Shown here one piece after another: positions 25,339 through 26,670 of a DNA stretch of 26,670 bases; within the stretch, counting starts at the first letter, position 1, and the number at the start of each line of letters is the position of its first letter. The stretch spans positions 1-26,670 of the forward strand of contig DIVD01000018.1 in NCBI GenBank assembly GCA_002423245.1, read 5' to 3'. A program made the translations under genes and the position numbers. Below the pieces are notes generated by a model. It made no database searches. It saw nothing but the letters and a program-made list of their open reading frames with translations, and had not been told where the DNA came from. This DNA is from Rhodobacteraceae bacterium UBA6141. GTDB taxonomy: Bacteria; Pseudomonadota; Alphaproteobacteria; Rhodobacterales; Rhodobacteraceae.

Positions 25339-25389
25339 TTGACGGCGGGGACAGGCCGCGTAACTAGGACAGAACGGACGGGTCCGCAA
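25339..25389. promoter_or_regulatory. Divergent promoters sharing one -10 hexamer
   Basis: On the plus strand TTGACG (25339-25344), 16 nt, TAACTA (25361-25366) serves the dehydrogenase gene. On the minus strand TTGCGG (complement of 25384-25389), 17 nt, TAGTTA (complement of the same 25361-25366) serves the acylase gene. The near-symmetrical -10 would be used in both directions, so the two genes would compete for polymerase. Confidence 0.5.
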
Positions 25390-25406
25390 TGGCGCAGGAG
25401 GTGGCG

Positions 25407-26279
25407 ATGGCAGGGGTGGCATTTCTCGGCCTCGGGGTGATGGGCTTTCCGATGGCGGGGCATCTCGCGGCGGCGGGGCATGAGGTGACGGTCTTCAACC
25501 GCTCGCCCGCGAAGGCCGAGGCATGGCTTGCCGCGCATCCCGGGCGGTCGGCCCCGACGCCTGCGGCGGCGGCGGCGGGCGCCGATCTGGTCTTCGCCTG
25601 CGTCGGCAATGACGACGACCTGCGCGCCGTCTGCCTCGGGCCCGAGGGCGCCTTTGCCGGGATGGCGCCGGGCGCGATCTTCGTGGACCACACCACCGTG
25701 TCGGCGCGGGTGACGCGCGAGCTTGCGGGCATCGCGGCCGGGCAGGGCAAGGGCTTCGTCGATGCGCCGGTCTCGGGCGGGCAGGCGGGGGCCGAGGCCG
25801 GCGCGCTCTCGGTGATGTGCGGCGGCTCCGAGGCGGATTATCTGGCGGCCGAGCCGGTGATCGCCGCCTATGCCCGCATCTGCCGCCGCCTGGGCGAGAG
25901 CGGGGCGGGGCAACTGGCGAAGATGGTCAACCAGATCTGCATCGCCGGCGTGGTGCAGGGCCTGTCCGAGGGGCTGAATTTCGCCGAACGCGCCGGGCTC
26001 GACATCGAGGCGGTGGTGGAGGTGATCTCGCAAGGTGCCGCGGGAAGCTGGCAGATGGCCAACCGCCACAAGACGATGGCCGAGGACCGTTTCGACTTCG
26101 GCTTTGCGGTGGACTGGATGCGCAAGGATCTGGGCATCTGCCTCGATGCCGCCGACGAGACCGGCGCCAGCCTGCCGGTGACCGCGCTGGTGGACCAGTT
26201 CTACAAGGACGTGCAGCAGATGGGCGGCGGCCGCTGGGACACCTCCTCGCTGATCCGCAGGCTGCGCGCCAAGGGGTAA
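25407..26279 (+). CDS. NAD(P)-dependent beta-hydroxyacid dehydrogenase (3-hydroxyisobutyrate dehydrogenase family)
   Basis: A 290-aa oxidoreductase of the beta-HAD family, which oxidises or reduces short beta-hydroxyacids such as 3-hydroxyisobutyrate, tartronate semialdehyde or succinic semialdehyde. The N-terminal Rossmann motif is GLGVMGFPMA. The substrate-binding signature is DAPVSGGQAGAEAGALSVMCGG, and the catalytic Lys is K172 in GQLAKMVNQ. The C-terminal helix bundle includes the typical LGICLDAADETGASLPVTALVDQFY. ATG 25407 with AGGAGG upstream is preferred over ATG 25389, which would overlap the acylase promoter. The exact substrate is not determined. A hairpin follows the stop. Confidence 0.93.
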   Translation: MAGVAFLGLGVMGFPMAGHLAAAGHEVTVFNRSPAKAEAWLAAHPGRSAPTPAAAAAGADLVFACVGNDDDLRAVCLGPEGAFAGMAPGAIFVDHTTVSARVTRELAGIAAGQGKGFVDAPVSGGQAGAEAGALSVMCGGSEADYLAAEPVIAAYARICRRLGESGAGQLAKMVNQICIAGVVQGLSEGLNFAERAGLDIEAVVEVISQGAAGSWQMANRHKTMAEDRFDFGFAVDWMRKDLGICLDAADETGASLPVTALVDQFYKDVQQMGGGRWDTSSLIRRLRAKG

Positions 26280-26315
26280 GGGGCGCCCGCGGGTGAGGGG
26301 CAGCGGCGGGGCGCC

Positions 26316-26335
26316 CAGGGTCGGCCGCGGCCCTG
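26316..26335. terminator. Hairpin between convergent dehydrogenase and MoxR genes
   Basis: CAGGGTCG / CGGCCCTG with loop GCCG forms an 8-bp stem with one G-T wobble, midway between the convergent stops. Two copies of the self-complementary GGGCGCCC (26281-26288, 26309-26316) flank it upstream. No T-run follows. Confidence 0.45.
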
Positions 26336-26345
26336 CCCGTGCGCC

Positions 26346-26670
26346 TCAGCGCCGCTGCTGGCGGTCGAGGAAGGCCAGCCGCTCGAACAGCGCCACGTCC
26401 TGCTCGTTCTTCAGCAGCGCGCCGTGCAGGCGCGGCAGCAGGCTGCGCCCGTCGCCCTTCAGATCCTCGGGCGCCAGATCCTCGGCGAGGATCAGCTTCA
26501 GCCAGTCCAGCACCTCCGAGGTAGAGGGCTTCTTCTTCAGCCCCGGCTGCTCGCGCAGGGTGTAGAATCGGGTCAGCGCCTCGGTCAGGATCGCATCCTT
26601 GACATCGGGGAAATGCACCCGGACGATGGCGCGCATCGTGTCCGCATCGGGGAAGCGGATGTAGTGGAAG
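26346..26670 (-). CDS. MoxR-type AAA+ ATPase, C-terminal part (cut by window end)
   Basis: The last 108 codons of a gene that continues beyond the window. The visible reading frame begins FHYIRFPDADTMRAIVRVHF and runs to DRQQRR and TGA. It matches the C-terminal lid of MoxR/CoxD-like AAA+ ATPases, including LREQPGLKKKPSTSEVLDWLK and LHGALLKNEQDVALFERL. The ATP-binding motifs lie outside the window. Such ATPases act as chaperones, often with a VWA-domain partner encoded next door, to insert metals or assemble complexes such as CO dehydrogenase. The partner would be sought upstream, beyond the window. Confidence 0.88.
   Translation of the reverse strand, partial: FHYIRFPDADTMRAIVRVHFPDVKDAILTEALTRFYTLREQPGLKKKPSTSEVLDWLKLILAEDLAPEDLKGDGRSLLPRLHGALLKNEQDVALFERLAFLDRQQRR

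Noticed and set aside
22990..25440. 816-aa open frame antisense to the acylase gene
   Set aside because: No recognisable domain; the acylase frame carries the full set of family motifs.

Overview
The window is a stretch of conserved chromosomal sequence from a very GC-rich alphaproteobacterium, most likely Rhodobacteraceae/Paracoccaceae. The grounds are strong G/C bias at third codon positions, GTG/TTG starts, and gene groups I associate with that family: tatABC plus a DUF815 ATPase, ftsEX plus an acyltransferase next to a zinc-ribbon protein, a GAF/Fis regulator before an ExaC/AcoD-type aldehyde dehydrogenase, and a zinc-ribbon/disordered/one-TM protein. I see no transposase, integrase, phage gene, CRISPR array or toxin-antitoxin pair.

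Layout. 1-2550: tRNA-Ser(GGA) on the minus strand, a 365-nt gene-free stretch, then a Ppx/GppA phosphatase and rlmE. 2550-4690: two minus-strand envelope genes (beta-barrel outer-membrane protein; zinc-ribbon membrane protein). 4780-7174: tightly packed ftsE-ftsX-plsC. 7381-9816: large-subunit clade 2 catalase and a 57-aa protein behind a PhaR-like palindrome. 10063-12722: GAF/Fis regulator and aldehyde dehydrogenase, ending in a triple hairpin. 12858-14966: Nudix hydrolase (minus), a small membrane protein and an orphan FbpC-like ABC ATPase. 15109-17844: tatA-tatB-tatC-DUF815 ATPase, the last three joined by 4-bp overlaps. 17989-18558: exported PRC-barrel-like protein (minus). 18787-21686: purM-purN and RNase D. 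21744-26670: lipoprotein (minus), sufE, penicillin-acylase-type Ntn hydrolase (minus), beta-hydroxyacid dehydrogenase, and the C-terminal end of a MoxR-type AAA+ ATPase (minus) cut by the window edge.

How the genes work together. FtsEX serves division-site wall hydrolysis and PlsC phospholipid synthesis. TatABC exports folded proteins. PurM and PurN are neighbouring de novo purine steps. The regulator probably controls the aldehyde dehydrogenase. SufE supports Fe-S assembly. The least expected signal is regulatory: GGAAC-N16/17-(C/G)GTT, an ECF (EcfG-like) promoter pattern, lies 33-40 nt before three envelope or small-membrane genes, with a weaker relative before the catalase. Other points of interest are the PhaR-like operator before the 57-aa gene, a divergent promoter with one shared -10 hexamer, two 17-bp tandem duplications that each begin at a stop codon, and a catalase with Cys where E. 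coli HPII has the His that bonds to the haem Tyr. I found no clear new multi-gene system. Promoter and terminator calls were made by eye and are less certain than the genes.
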